Below the pieces are notes generated by a model, which did not search any database, was not told the DNA's origin, and was given only the letters and a program-made list of their open reading frames with translations. Positions 54,531 through 64,000 of a stretch of 64,000 nucleotides of DNA are shown one piece after another. The translations under genes and the position numbers were made by a program. Position 1 is the first letter of the stretch. Every line of letters starts with the position of its first letter. This stretch comes from Gymnothorax reevesii (taxonomy: Eukaryota; Chordata; Actinopteri; Anguilliformes; Muraenidae), in NCBI GenBank assembly GCA_029721435.1, contig CM056577.1, positions 28,351,719 to 28,415,718 on the forward strand, written 5' to 3'.

Positions 54531-55330
54531 GTCCCAAGTTGCTCCATTACCTCCACCTTGTGAATTCCATTAGGGTCATTACAGAGCACTAAATCTAAAA
54601 TTACAGTGGTTAGCACTGCCACCTCACAGCATGAAGGTCGTGGGTTCGAATCCGGCCTGGGGCCTTTCTGTGCGGAGTTTGCATGTTTTCCCCGTGTTTG
54701 CGTGGGTTTCCTCAGGGTGCTCCGGTTTCCCCCGCCCAGAAAAAACATGCATTACAGGAACACTCCTACCAGTACCGATGACCAAGCAACTGGCTTTAGA
54801 ACTGGAGTTGGTCTCCAGGTGCTGCTCTGTGGCTGCCCACTTCTCCTAATTGTAGGGTGGGTCAAATGCAGAGGAGGAATTACTCCACGGGGTTCCATAA
54901 AGTGTAACTTATCCTGTTTACTACTCGATACCAGGTTAATTGAAATCTCCAACGATAATGGTCTCTCCTCCTCTACAAGCTCGTCTAATCCTCTTAAAGA
55001 GCATTTCATTAACAATACTGTCCAAAGCTGGTGGTCGATAGCATTTTCCTATCTTTAAACCTGTCTCGTGTTTGCCAATGAGCCTGACCCAGATATCCTT
55101 ACAGGACAAGAAATGTTTGATTCCTGCACATTAATGTTTGTGTTCACATTGAGTGCTACACCCCCTCCTCTCCTGTTAAATCTATGCTTCCTTAAGAGTT
55201 TTTAACCTTCCACATTATATGCATCCCCATCCCCTTCACAAAGCCATGTCTCTGTGATTCCTCAGATTCCAGTTAGATTTTGGGCTAGGGTTTTTGATAG
55301 CCTCTCATCATCTGAGTATGGGAGTGCCCA
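54520..55330 (-). pseudogene. LINE endonuclease domain, broken, with a SINE inserted
   Basis: Minus-strand text from about 55262 gives GITETWLCEGDGDAYNVEG, then a stop, then RFNRRGGGVALNV; a later block near 54955 reads TIIVGDFN. After the SINE at 54604-54910 the frame gives VILDLVLCNDPNGIHKVEVM near 54590-54535. ITETWL, GGGVA, GDFN and LDLVL...V..LG are the ordered landmarks of the apurinic-type endonuclease of CR1/Jockey LINEs. It could be the missing 5' half of the 2301 family. Several stops are present. Confidence 0.85.
54604..54910 (+). repeat. tRNA-derived SINE (mermaid/V-type)
   Basis: Head GTGGTTAGCACTGCCACCTC, B box GGGTTCGAATCC (54642-54653), body TTTCTGTGCGGAGTTTGCAT and CGTGGGTTTCCTC, and a 3' end GGGTCAAATGCAGAGGAGGA...CCATAAAGTG. 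This is a widespread vertebrate SINE type, named from memory. It lies inside the antisense LINE endonuclease remnant. Confidence 0.85.
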
Positions 55331-57126
55331 TGTGCATTGGACACCGTCCTGCTAGCCAGGCGACCTTGCTGTACAGTCATATACCTTTAGCCTTAGCCAT
55401 TAATTTTTTATGTTCTGAGTATTTAAATAAAAACATTTCAGGCTATTACAAACGCACTTACCCCATGGCTCTCCAGCTGCCTGCTGCTCCAAGCCCCTCA
55501 CTTTGTTGCTTTAAAAGATATCATCAACAGTGTGTGTAGCGCAATTGTGTTGAGTATCCTATGACACAGGTTTGTCTTTCAACCGGTTGTAAAATATGAT
55601 AGTAGACTGCCCTTGACTCACACAATATGAAAAGGATGACAATAAAGATTTTACTTATTTCCCATCGCACAATCTGACATCGAGTAAACATAAAAGATGG
55701 CAAAAATTGCACAGTGTGGGAAGACCTTAAGAGAAAGGTTTAAGGCTGGCTGAGAACCCTCAGGTTAATATACTAACCAGTTAGGTGACTTAGTGTCAGT
55801 TATAGAGAGGCAGCCACCTTGTTGAGAACATACTTTTGAACTATTGCGTTGAAATATACTTGTAGTATAAGTCTAGGGTTTGAACACACCAATGTTTTTC
55901 TTACAATCAATTCTTTAAAAGGTAATAATTGCCTTTTATTTTACGAAAAAAAAGAAAAATTTCTCAATCCTCAATTCATCCAACCAACCTCAATTTACAA
56001 TAAAAACTGTTGTTGAGTATGTGCATATTGTATTTTTTTCCAAAACAACAGACACATCCAGTTTGTAAACACCACCAAGAACCCTTTTCACTCTATGCTG
56101 CACCAGCAGTAATCACGTGGTTTTGTGTGCTCGTGTGTATCCGAAAAAGTAACTTGGATTTGCATCTAATTATTGTTCAATGTTATACATGTTGATGAGA
56201 TAATATAAGACATTACTGATTGATTTTTAATCATATTTACATATGCTGAGCGCTGCAATGGCTTCAGCAATGTCTGCCGACATCGGATATCTTCACAAAA
56301 CTACCATGACCCGGTACAAATAAAAACTTGTATTTGAGATGGCTTACTTACCTAAGGCGCATTGCCCAAAAGCGTAGTTGCCAACTAAGTTAGCAACTTA
56401 GGTAGTTTGTTCATTCTGAGTCAATGGGCCCAACTATGTACGTTAGCATCTGTGATTTTGAGAAAAGTACCCCTAACCCATACAACTTAGCTGCAGGGTA
56501 TTTTTATCCTTGTCAGCTCCTACAAATTAAGGCCTTCCTCTTAATAGCTGAAAAACTAAAACTAAGACTAAAACTAAATAAAAACTAAACTAAAACTTGT
56601 GAATTCCTCAAAATTAAAACTAAAATAAAACTGCTTAATCACTTGTTCAGCTAACTAAAACTAAAGTGAAATAAAAAAGCAAACTGTAAAACTAAATAAA
56701 AATAAAAACTAATGAAAATTTCAAAACTATATTTTCACCTTAAATACACATATGAATCCTTGAAGGCGTTCATGGTCGCTGGAAGCCTGGGGTTGTTACA
56801 GTGGCGTGCCGTCAGATGTCAGGAAGGCCTTCAGTAACATCACCCTTTCCCGCATAGTAGCTCTTAAACTGTTTGCGATGAAGTTTGCCTGATTAACAAT
56901 CAAACAATTTATTAATTGAACAACTACCACCAATGCATGACACGTAATGATAAAGAAATGCTGATGATCAAGCGATTGCCTATTGGCTATGTTGATATAA
57001 TTGATGTGACTCCACAAGGATGACAATCTGCAAAAAATCAGAAACATTTGCGAACTTCGCAGCAATTATTTTTGCCATCACTCAGCTGTGCATTATACCT
57101 AACAATTCACTTTAGCTGTTACTACA
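55331..57126. other. Non-coding, with an AAAACTA-type simple repeat
   Basis: 56549-56722 is a run of variants of AAAACTAAAACTAAA. 56360-56410 has small palindromic words (AACTAAGTTAGCAACTTAG). No gene. Confidence 0.5.
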
Positions 57127-57352
57127 TCTCCTGTGATCTGGAAAAACCTAGTAAGTATGTCACTTTTGGTGGAAATGGAGTTTGACCCTCATTCGCTGTA
57201 ATCTAGAGCAGTGAAAATCTTAAAACCAAAATCAAAATGCCAAAATAAAGTTTCTATTATTTTTAGGAAAAGTCCAAAATCTAAAAGTTTTTGTTCAATT
57301 ATGAGACTCTTGCCGCTGATAAACTCACTCGGTTTTTCCAGATCACAGGAGA
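57127..57352. repeat. 226-bp unit with perfect 22-bp inverted ends
   Basis: The arm at 57127-57148 (TCTCCTGTGATCTGGAAAAA then CC) is exactly inverted at 57331-57352. Weaker similarity continues inward (CCTAGTAAGT against CCGAGTGAGT). It looks like a MITE of unknown class. Confidence 0.7.
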
Positions 57353-58059
57353 CATTGACTATAGAACGGATTCTCATGGCTGATTGCTCAGTGAGCCTCC
57401 CAAACTAATTTATGCAAATCTGTGCTGTTTCACGTGCAACAGAGCGCAGAAATTAGAAAGACGAATTGATATTTTTCTTAGTCATTAATGTGCGGAAGAA
57501 AACGGCGTATAATTTCGTAGTGCAAAGGGTTTCAAAAATAAATTGGACTCTCGTCATTTCTACCTATCAGTCTGAGCAACTGTTGCTAATTGGGAGAGGT
57601 AAACTGTGAGCTGTAGGTTGTTAAGTAGTCAAAGGCGAGGTTATTGCTGGCCCTGTATTTCTGCTGACCGACCGCCTCTGGGTTATTATGAATGCAACTT
57701 TGTTCAATCTGTGTTCTTTAATGACCTGTCCTTGTAGGACATGTCAAGAGAAGTACCAGCAGTATGTTTTCTACCTTACGTGAGCAAGTCCTGGTCACGT
57801 GACCCCTATCAGTGCCGTTGCAGCCGGAGCGGTCTATAGTGATATAGTTCTGAGAGATCATCCCAGCATAGCTGGGCCAGCTCCCGCATATGGACTACAC
57901 TATAGGTTTGCTTTTCCTCCAGTTTAAAAGGAACATTTAGTTAAAAGAGTATACTGTTATAAACTTGCATATTTTTGCCAGTTATTTTTACAGGCACCTT
58001 TTTTGCTAGTTATTTTATCTGTAATTTTTCATCAGTTTATAACAGAGGTTCTGTGTATG
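57353..58059. other. Non-coding, nothing recognised
   Basis: Unique-looking sequence without supported genes or repeats. Confidence 0.45.
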
Positions 58060-58140
58060 TTAACCCCTTTCTGCAGATGTAGACGCTCGCGTCTATAGAT
58101 ATGCAAATTTCGGCACTTAGTTACAGTACTCGACCACGAG

Positions 58141-58248
58141 ATGGCACCCCCGAATCAGCTATTGAATATTTACAAGCAGGCAGAGCTGAAACGCGATTTA
58201 GAGTATGGAGAAGTTCCCTCCAATCCCTGTTATTCAGGAGTAGCATGA
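58141..58248 (+). other. Short ATG frame (35 codons) near the left end
   Basis: ATG at 58141 opens MAPPNQLLNIYKQAELKRD and ends at TGA 58246-58248. It is too short to judge and could be chance. It is noted because it lies 80 bp inside the putative element. Confidence 0.2.
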
Positions 58249-58787
58249 ATTAAACTCCTCAGCTAAGCCTGATGTGCAAACTGGTCAATATCCTTGCCCA
58301 TAGTATCGATCCAATAGTTTTAAAAAATTATCACTTGCGACAGAAAAAAATTAGTACTCCATAGCAACCATTTTAGCTACAGTGAGCCAACAGTATTCCA
58401 AATAGTGGTTAAAAAAATACGTTTTGTGAAGCAAAAAATCCGACATTGTATTGATTCTCTCACATTCTTCTGTCAACTACAGTCATCACACACAAAATAT
58501 GCGTAGTTCCCTCCCGTGGATTAACGCGTATATTCCTCCATTGACAAATTCAGCGCCCCCTTCTATCCACCCAAGTACTGGTGTCGATAGCCAGTCACTC
58601 AGTTATATACTAAGATTCATCTGCGTAACTCGACAGTTATAGTTCACGCCCTCGTGAAGCTTCCCTGGTAACGATGTATTGATTGACTCATTTCTTATCC
58701 AATTCCCGAGTGCTTAAACTTTCCTCAATAACTGAAATACATTGATAGTACCATAAGAATAGGATACAAAGCTAAGCGTAAAAGTAA

Positions 58788-59171
58788 GATCGGTTGTATT
58801 CTTCGAATGTTGGCCACGGTTGCGCAGCTGAAAATGATGCGATATCAAACAAAGACACCCGAAACCGGCCTGAAGTGTTCAGTTTCATTTACGAGATAAA
58901 TGTTGTGTGGACGCGGTCAATGGGAATTATTCCTAATGAAACCGCACTGGAGGGTTCCTTCTACCCGATACATCTGTCTCTGGAGGAGGGCATCAATGAA
59001 GAAAACAGGTTATACTTCTACTCGGTTTGCATTTTGCTGAGTATAGCATTTTGCTGTAGAATTTATACCGCGTTTAAAGACATCGAATGCCGAGGTTTTC
59101 GTTTCTCCAAATGCTTGCTGCTCACGCACGTCGGTAGATCCCTCGGTACGTTCATTACACCATCCTGTTGA
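58788..59171 (+). other. Unassigned open frame of about 125 codons
   Basis: Open from just after TAA 58785-58787 to TGA 59169-59171, with the first in-frame TTG at 58794 and no early ATG. The text includes RNRPEVFSFIYEINVVW, IIPNETALEGSFYPI, LSLEEGIN and a hydrophobic stretch FYSVCILLSIAFCC. Composition is more protein-like than most frames here. There is a faint, unconvincing likeness to the start of the Maelstrom domain (hydrophobic, then P-x-E, then SLxEGI). It may be chance or a remnant. I do not assign a function. Confidence 0.3.
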
Positions 59172-59952
59172 ATATGGAGGTATATGTCGTTTGATTTTTC
59201 AGACATTTCTGTTCTGTTAAAATAAGGTGTATTTCAGAATTCAGATATTACTGAGTTAGTGAATTTTTACCCTTATAAGGTCTAAGGTTATGAGCTCGGA
59301 TGTGAGAGCGGTTAGCTTTTCATTGCAGCATGAAAATGGACAATATTGTTAACTTTATTATGGAGAAAAGGCATGTTTTGTGTTTGGAGAGGTCACTGGT
59401 GACCAATGATGTTCAACTGCACTGATATTGATAAATTCATGCTAAACTCAACCAGAAAATCATTAGTTCATGCCGAATTTCATGCCCCAAAAGTTAATTT
59501 GTGTTAAATATATGATTAATGTATAATTTGACAGTGAACCATTTTTGATGGATATAATACTTTGGGGGGACACCTGGATAGCTGTCTAATATGGCTCATA
59601 GCAAGCGGGTAATCTAGAATGTAATGTTCAAGATGAATTGTACTTGTGGTCAAGAAGTTTATGATCCCAGGAATGTATAGATTTAAGCCCCAGCAGTTTT
59701 TCAATTGTCAGTATTATTTTTTTTGCTATTTCAATGGTGAATTCTCATGAAGATTTTTTATGTTTGCAGCCCCCTTTCTCCACCAAAATCATAAAAATAA
59801 ACTGAAATACGATGCTAGTCTAAATGTTTCAAGTGTCTGGACTCAATTGAGCCAATGTTTTTTCTGTCTGTGAAGCTGCAATCTTGAATTATCAAGCCTT
59901 AAATCAGGTAACACCTAAAAAGCCAGATTTGGCTTCTGCACAAAAGGGTTAA

Positions 59953-60360
59953 CCATAAATTACAATTAAATGCATGCAGGACTCTACTTACAATTAAAAT
60001 AACAAGGAGACAATGCATTACAATCACTGTATTGGCTTAACGCCCATCTGTGAAACACCCCTGCATGTTCACTTCAGGTCCTCATTCAAGCTGAATGTTG
60101 ACAGTCAGTACATTTTTTTATTAGGCTGGAATGTCTTTGCTTGAAATGTGTTGATGATATGTGAAATGTTTATGAAGTTTAGATTTGATTATGAAGTATA
60201 ATTATAGAATACAAGACAGGAACTGGAATATTCACCATCAAGCTTTTCACTGAATCCCTTTTCTGCTGTATTGAAGCGTGTACCAAAGTACAATAAACCA
60301 GTAGGCTACTAAATGCGATTGCAATAAGACTTTTCTAATAAGTGTGTGTATTGTTACTTC
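59953..60360. other. Non-coding, nothing recognised
   Basis: AT-rich sequence between the TTAA element and the interrupted old repeat. Confidence 0.5.
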
Positions 60361-60404
60361 CGTCAAGGAGGTTATCTAATTGTTGGAATCTGTTTGTTTT
60401 GTTA

Positions 60405-62459
60405 CAAAACCCAAAACCAGTGAAGTTGGCACGTTATGTAAATCGTAGATAAAAACAGAATACAATGATTTGCAAATCCTTTTCAACTTAACTTATATTC
60501 AATTGAATACACTGCAAAGACAATATGTTTAATGTTCAAATTGAGAAACTTTACTTTTACTTTTTTTCAAATAATCATCAACATCAACAGCAGCAACACA
60601 TTGCAAAAAAGTAGGCACAGGGGCCTTTTTACCACTGTGTTACATCGCCTTTCCTTTTATCGACAATCAGTAAACGTTTGGGAACTGAGGAGACCAATTT
60701 TTGAAGCTTTTCAGGTGAAACTCTTTCCCATTCTTGCTTGATTTACAGTTTAAGTTGTTCAACAGTCCCGGGTCTCCGTATTTTATGCTTCATGATGCGC
60801 CACACATTTTCAATGGGAGGTCTGGACTACAGGCAGGCCAGTCTAGTACCCGCACTCTTTTACTACGTAGCCATGCTGTTGTAACACGTGCAGAATGTGG
60901 CTTGCATTGTCTTGCTGAAATAAGCAGGGGCGTCCATGAAAAAGACGTTGCTTGGATGGCAACATATGTTGCTCCAAAAGCTGTATGTACCTTTCAGCAT
61001 TAATGGTGCCTTCACATATGTGTACAAAACCCAAAACCAGTGAAGTTGGCACGTCATGTAAATCGTAGATAAAAACAAAATACAATGATTTGCAAATCCT
61101 TTTCAACTTATATTCAATTGAATACACTGCAAAGACAAGATGTTTAATGTTCAAACTGAGAAACTTTACTTTTTTTTGCAAATAATCATTAACTTAGAAT
61201 TTAAAGGCAGCAACACATTGCAAAAAAGTAGGCACAAGGGCCTTTTTACCACTGTGTTACATCGCCTTTCCTTTTAACGACACTCAGTAAACGTTTGAAC
61301 TGAGGAGGCAGGCCAGTCTAGTGCCCGCACTCTTTTACTACGTAGCTATGCTGTTGTAACACGTGCAAAATGTGGCTTGGCATTGTCTTGCTGAAATAAA
61401 CAGGGGCGTCCCTGAGAAAGACGTTGCTTGGATGGCAACATATGTTGCTCCAAAACCTGTATGTACCTTTCAGCATTAATGGTGCCTTCACATATGTGTA
61501 AGTTGCCCATGCCTTGGGCACTAATACACCCCCATACTATCACAGATGCTGGCTTTTGAACTTTGCGCCTATAACAGTCCGGATGGTTCTTTTCCTCTTT
61601 GGTCGGGAGGACACGACGTCCACAGTTTCCAAAAACAATTTGAAATGTGGACTCGTCAGACCACAGAACACTTTTCCACTTTGCATCAGTCCATCTTAGA
61701 TGAGCTTGGGCCCAGCGAAGCCGGCGGCGTTTCTGGGTGCTGTTGATAAATGGCTTTCGCTTTGCATTGTGGAGTTTTAACTTGCACTGTAGTTACTGAC
61801 ACTGGTTTTCTGAAGTGTTCCTGAGCCCATGTGGTGATGTCCATTACACACTAATGTCGGTTTTTGATGCAGTACCGCCAGAGGGATCGAAGGTCACAGG
61901 CATTCAATGTTGCTTTTCGGCCTTGCTGCTTACGTGCAGTGATTTCTCCAGATTCTCGGAACCTTTTGACGATATTACCGACCGTAGATGATGAAATCCC
62001 TAAATTTCTTGCAAAAGCTTGTTGAGGAATGTTGTTTTTAAACAGTTCGACAATCAGCTCACCCATTTGTTCACGAAGTGGTGACCCTCGCCCCAACCTT
62101 GTTTGTGAATGACTGAGCATTTCAGGGAAGCTGCTTTTATACCCAATCATGGCACCCATCTGTTCCCAATTAGCCCGTTCACCTGTGGGATGTTCCAAAT
62201 AAGTGTTTGATGAGCATTCCTCAACTCTCTCAGTCTTTTTTGCCATTTGTGCCAGCTTTTTTCAAACATGTTGCATGCATCAAATTCCAAATGAGCTAAT
62301 ATTTGCAAAAAATTACAAAGTTTACCTGTTTGAACATTAAGTAACTTGTCTTTGCAGTGTATTCAATTTAATATAGGTTGAACAGGATTTGCAAATCATT
62401 GTATTCTGTTTTTATCTACGATTTACACAACGTGCCAACTTCACTGGTTTTGGGTTTTG
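60405..62459 (-). mobile_element. Composite Tc1-like element with duplicated left part
   Basis: Outer ends CAAAACCCAAAACCAGTG (60405) and its inverted partner (to 62459) are flanked by TA (60403-60404 and 62460-62461). Terminal repeats extend about 150 bp. A second left end begins at 61025 after TA 61023-61024. Segment 60405-61022 thus repeats 61025-61498 and stops exactly where that sequence has its own TA (61499-61500). The second copy lacks about 150 bp around 61305. Confidence 0.9.
61318..62246 (-). pseudogene. Tc1 transposase, broken
   Basis: Minus strand: 62246-61851 opens MAKKTERVEEC and contains the helix-turn-helix AFARNLGISSSTVGNIVK. After loss of frame, 61543-61346 gives MIVWGCISAQGMGNLHICEG, INAERYIQVLEQHMLP and LFQQDNAKPHFARV, the second catalytic Asp block. 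The last catalytic block falls in the deleted or decayed part. The partial upstream copy repeats the FQQDNA block at about 60890-60930. Confidence 0.85.
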
Positions 62460-62580
62460 TAGTTTGTTAGCAACATTACGGAAAAACTAATGGATGGATT
62501 TACAAAACATTTTCACAGTAGATGGGAACTGGTATAACTTAGAGCCCATTAGATTTTGGGCTAGGTTCAGAAGGGATTTA

Positions 62581-63075
62581 TGCTGCGTTCCATTTACCTC
62601 GGAAGTCGGAGGTTGGAGCTGGGAACGACTTCACAGCCGAGTTATCAGCGTTCCAGTTACAAAGTCGGAAAAAAGTTGCCAACTGCCATAAACTAGGAAG
62701 AAGAGTAGTAAAACAAGATGGTCACATCAGCGAAAGCTATTCTCGCGTTTGCCTTGTCCAAATATAAGCAACTTCTGAACAAATATGCGGTCCTTCTGCA
62801 ACCTTCAAACACGGTGAATTTCTATATATACACATCGAACAATGTATACGGCTGATTTAGTGCGGCAAACACAAGTCAGAAGTAATAATCGGAATATTAC
62901 AGGACCTTCTAATTACTGTTTACACCTGGGGCAGCCATCTTTGAATGTTAACTCGGGGGTAGTTAAGATTCTCAGACTTTCCGAGTCGGAAATCAGACCT
63001 CGGGAACCGTTCCAGTTGAAACTTCCGACTTGGAACTCGGAAATTCCGACTTCTGAGTACAAATGGAACGCAGCA
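62581..63075. mobile_element. MITE with TGCTGCGTTCCATTT ends (495 bp)
   Basis: TGCTGCGTTCCATTT at the left is inverted at the right as AAATGGAACGCAGCA, with TA on both sides. Interior CGGAAGTCGGA / TCCGACTT words repeat inversely. It splits the old repeat (TTCAGAAGGGATTTA / TAAGCATCTGGG). Superfamily uncertain. Confidence 0.8.
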
Positions 63076-63270
63076 TAAGCATCTGGGGGGGACTGCTGGT
63101 CCTTGTCAGAGATATGCGCTCTCCGAGTGCTCTTGTTTATTTCTGTGATGATTTAATGCATGCTGCCTCATAGCTTTTAGAATCATGCACTCATTTTCTT
63201 TACCTCAGACAGGTGCATTATGGGACATCTCAATTTCCCGAGTGCTATTTTGCTGGCTCTCAGTCTAGTG

Positions 63271-63777
63271 CAGGGGTGGCCAACCCTGGTCCTGGAGAGC
63301 TGCAGTGTCTGCTGATTTTCGGTGTTACTTTGCACTCGACTGATGGAATAAATTAGTTGATTACTCACTTAACTGATCTCACCTGGTGTCTCAGGCTTAA
63401 TTTGGCAATCAAGCAATTAATTTGGTACTTGAGCCAATCAAGCAATTAGCAGGAACAACCCACAAGACTCCTCGAGCCAATTAAGCAGACTTGCAGATTA
63501 TGAAAGATTTGTCAATGTGGTTGGATATGTAGTGTAGTTGTAATGCAGGCAACATAGAAGTACAGAGTACAGATAAAAGTTTATAGAGCAGGGGTGGATA
63601 ACGCTGATCCTGTCGAGCCAGAGGGTGTGCTGAGTTAGGTTTTAATCGGGTGGAGAAAACCAAAGACACCAGGCGATATAAGTGAAGGGTGTGATCAACT
63701 GCTTTAATTTATCAATCAAGTAACATTAAAAACCAGCAGACACTGCGGCTCTCCAGGACCAGGGTTGGCTACCCCTG
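63271..63777. mobile_element. hAT-type MITE (507 bp) with a nested relative
   Basis: CAGGGGTGGCCAACCCTGGT at the left is inverted at the right as ACCAGGGTTGGCTACCCCTG, and similarity continues for over 40 bp (CAGTGTCTGCTG). Flanks GTCTAGTG and GCCTAGTG match at 7 of 8. A second start CAGGGGTGGATAACGCTGAT near 63589 suggests part of a related element inside. Confidence 0.88.
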
Positions 63778-63785
63778 GCCTAGTG

Positions 63786-64000
63786 TCTGTCTCTTGCCAT
63801 CCTGGAGACACTCTGAAAGCAATAAAAGATCTGAGAGACAAGGACTTTGGTCACAATTTCCTAAGACAAGGTTTGAATCTCTTGTATTGGTTCTCCCTTG
63901 AATACATCACAATTGATAACAATGACCGAATGCGGCTATATAAAGACCCAAGCCAAGGTTATTTTGGATTCCATTACTATGCAAATTATGAAGGCCTCCT
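63786..64000. other. Non-coding, nothing recognised
   Basis: The window ends in unique-looking sequence. Confidence 0.4.

Larger units (their letters stand above)
58060..59952. mobile_element. Putative 1.9-kb TTAA (piggyBac-type) element
   Basis: The left end TTAACCCCTTTCTGCAGATG and right end, inverted TTAACCCTTTTGTGCAGAAG, are similar inverted repeats bounded by TTAA. AGACGC-TC-GCGTCT at 58081-58094 places the GACGC arm 22 bp from the TTAA, exactly as in the 7643 MITE. I see no piggyBac transposase. It holds two frames of unknown meaning (58141-58248 and 58794-59171). Confidence 0.6.
60361..63135 (+). repeat. Old dispersed repeat interrupted by two later insertions
   Basis: Segments 60361-60404, 62460-62580 and 63076-63135 together form one continuous repeat type: CAAGGAGGTTAT, then GTTAGCAACATTACGGAAAA, then TTAGATTTTGGGCTAGG and GAGATATGCGCTCTCCGAGT. 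The interruptions are the Tc1 composite and the 62581 MITE, each at a TA. Class unknown. Confidence 0.65.

Noticed and set aside
58788..59171. Maelstrom-domain gene
   Set aside because: Only a short hydrophobic/P-x-E/SLxEGI likeness; no HMG box and no further conserved residues. Kept as unassigned.

Overview
The window reads as non-coding DNA from a ray-finned fish, most likely a teleost. The basis is the mix of dispersed repeats: several Tc1-like families with long inverted repeats, tRNA-derived SINEs of fish type, CR1/Jockey-like LINE fragments, a Ty3/Gypsy element, a DIRS-type element with a tyrosine recombinase, and many MITEs. No host protein-coding exon, tRNA gene, rRNA gene or bacterial-type operon could be supported. 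Nearly every long open frame is a transposon protein, its antisense, or chance.

Layout. 1-2.3 kb: unique AT-rich DNA. 2.3-3.76 kb: LINE reverse transcriptase fragment. 3.8-7.5 kb: unique, with one imperfect duplication. 7.5-8.2 kb: a deleted Tc1 copy holding a TTAA-flanked MITE. 8.2-10.6 kb: unique, with possible conserved non-coding sequence near 9.0 kb. 10.66-11.2 kb: a second copy of the first LINE, antisense. 11.4-16.4 kb: a nearly complete but broken Ty3/Gypsy element (gag, protease, RT, RNase H, integrase). 17.7-18.4 kb: PIF/Harbinger MITE. 20.1 kb: hAT MITE. 24.1 kb: second kind of TTAA MITE. 25.2, 31.2 and 35.3 kb: three copies of a 490-bp SINE. 27.4-29.0 kb: two degraded Tc1 copies. 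31.8-33.4 kb: Tc1 remnant, then a DIRS terminus. 35.9-39.0 kb: about 3 kb bounded by short inverted repeats. 39.7-41.2 kb: two deleted Tc1 elements, one holding a SINE. 42.9-46.0 kb: a 3-kb inverted-repeat interval holding two Tc1 elements. 46.0 kb: 31-bp minisatellite. 50.2-55.3 kb: a dense nest of Tc1, MITE, LINE and SINE pieces. 58.1-60.0 kb: 1.9-kb TTAA-bounded interval with an unassigned 125-codon frame. 60.4-63.8 kb: an older repeat interrupted by a composite Tc1 and a MITE, then a hAT MITE.

None of the mobile elements looks autonomous as read. The Gypsy pol frame has three nonsense codons, a frameshift and an integrase deletion. The LINE RT has two nonsense codons and a frameshift. All Tc1 transposases are broken. 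Insertion order is readable in several places from target-site duplications and from internal paralogous empty sites. That is the strongest evidence here, because it needs no database.

Family names rest on recognised motifs and remembered consensus features, not on searches. Boundaries marked approximate are where similarity fades by eye.
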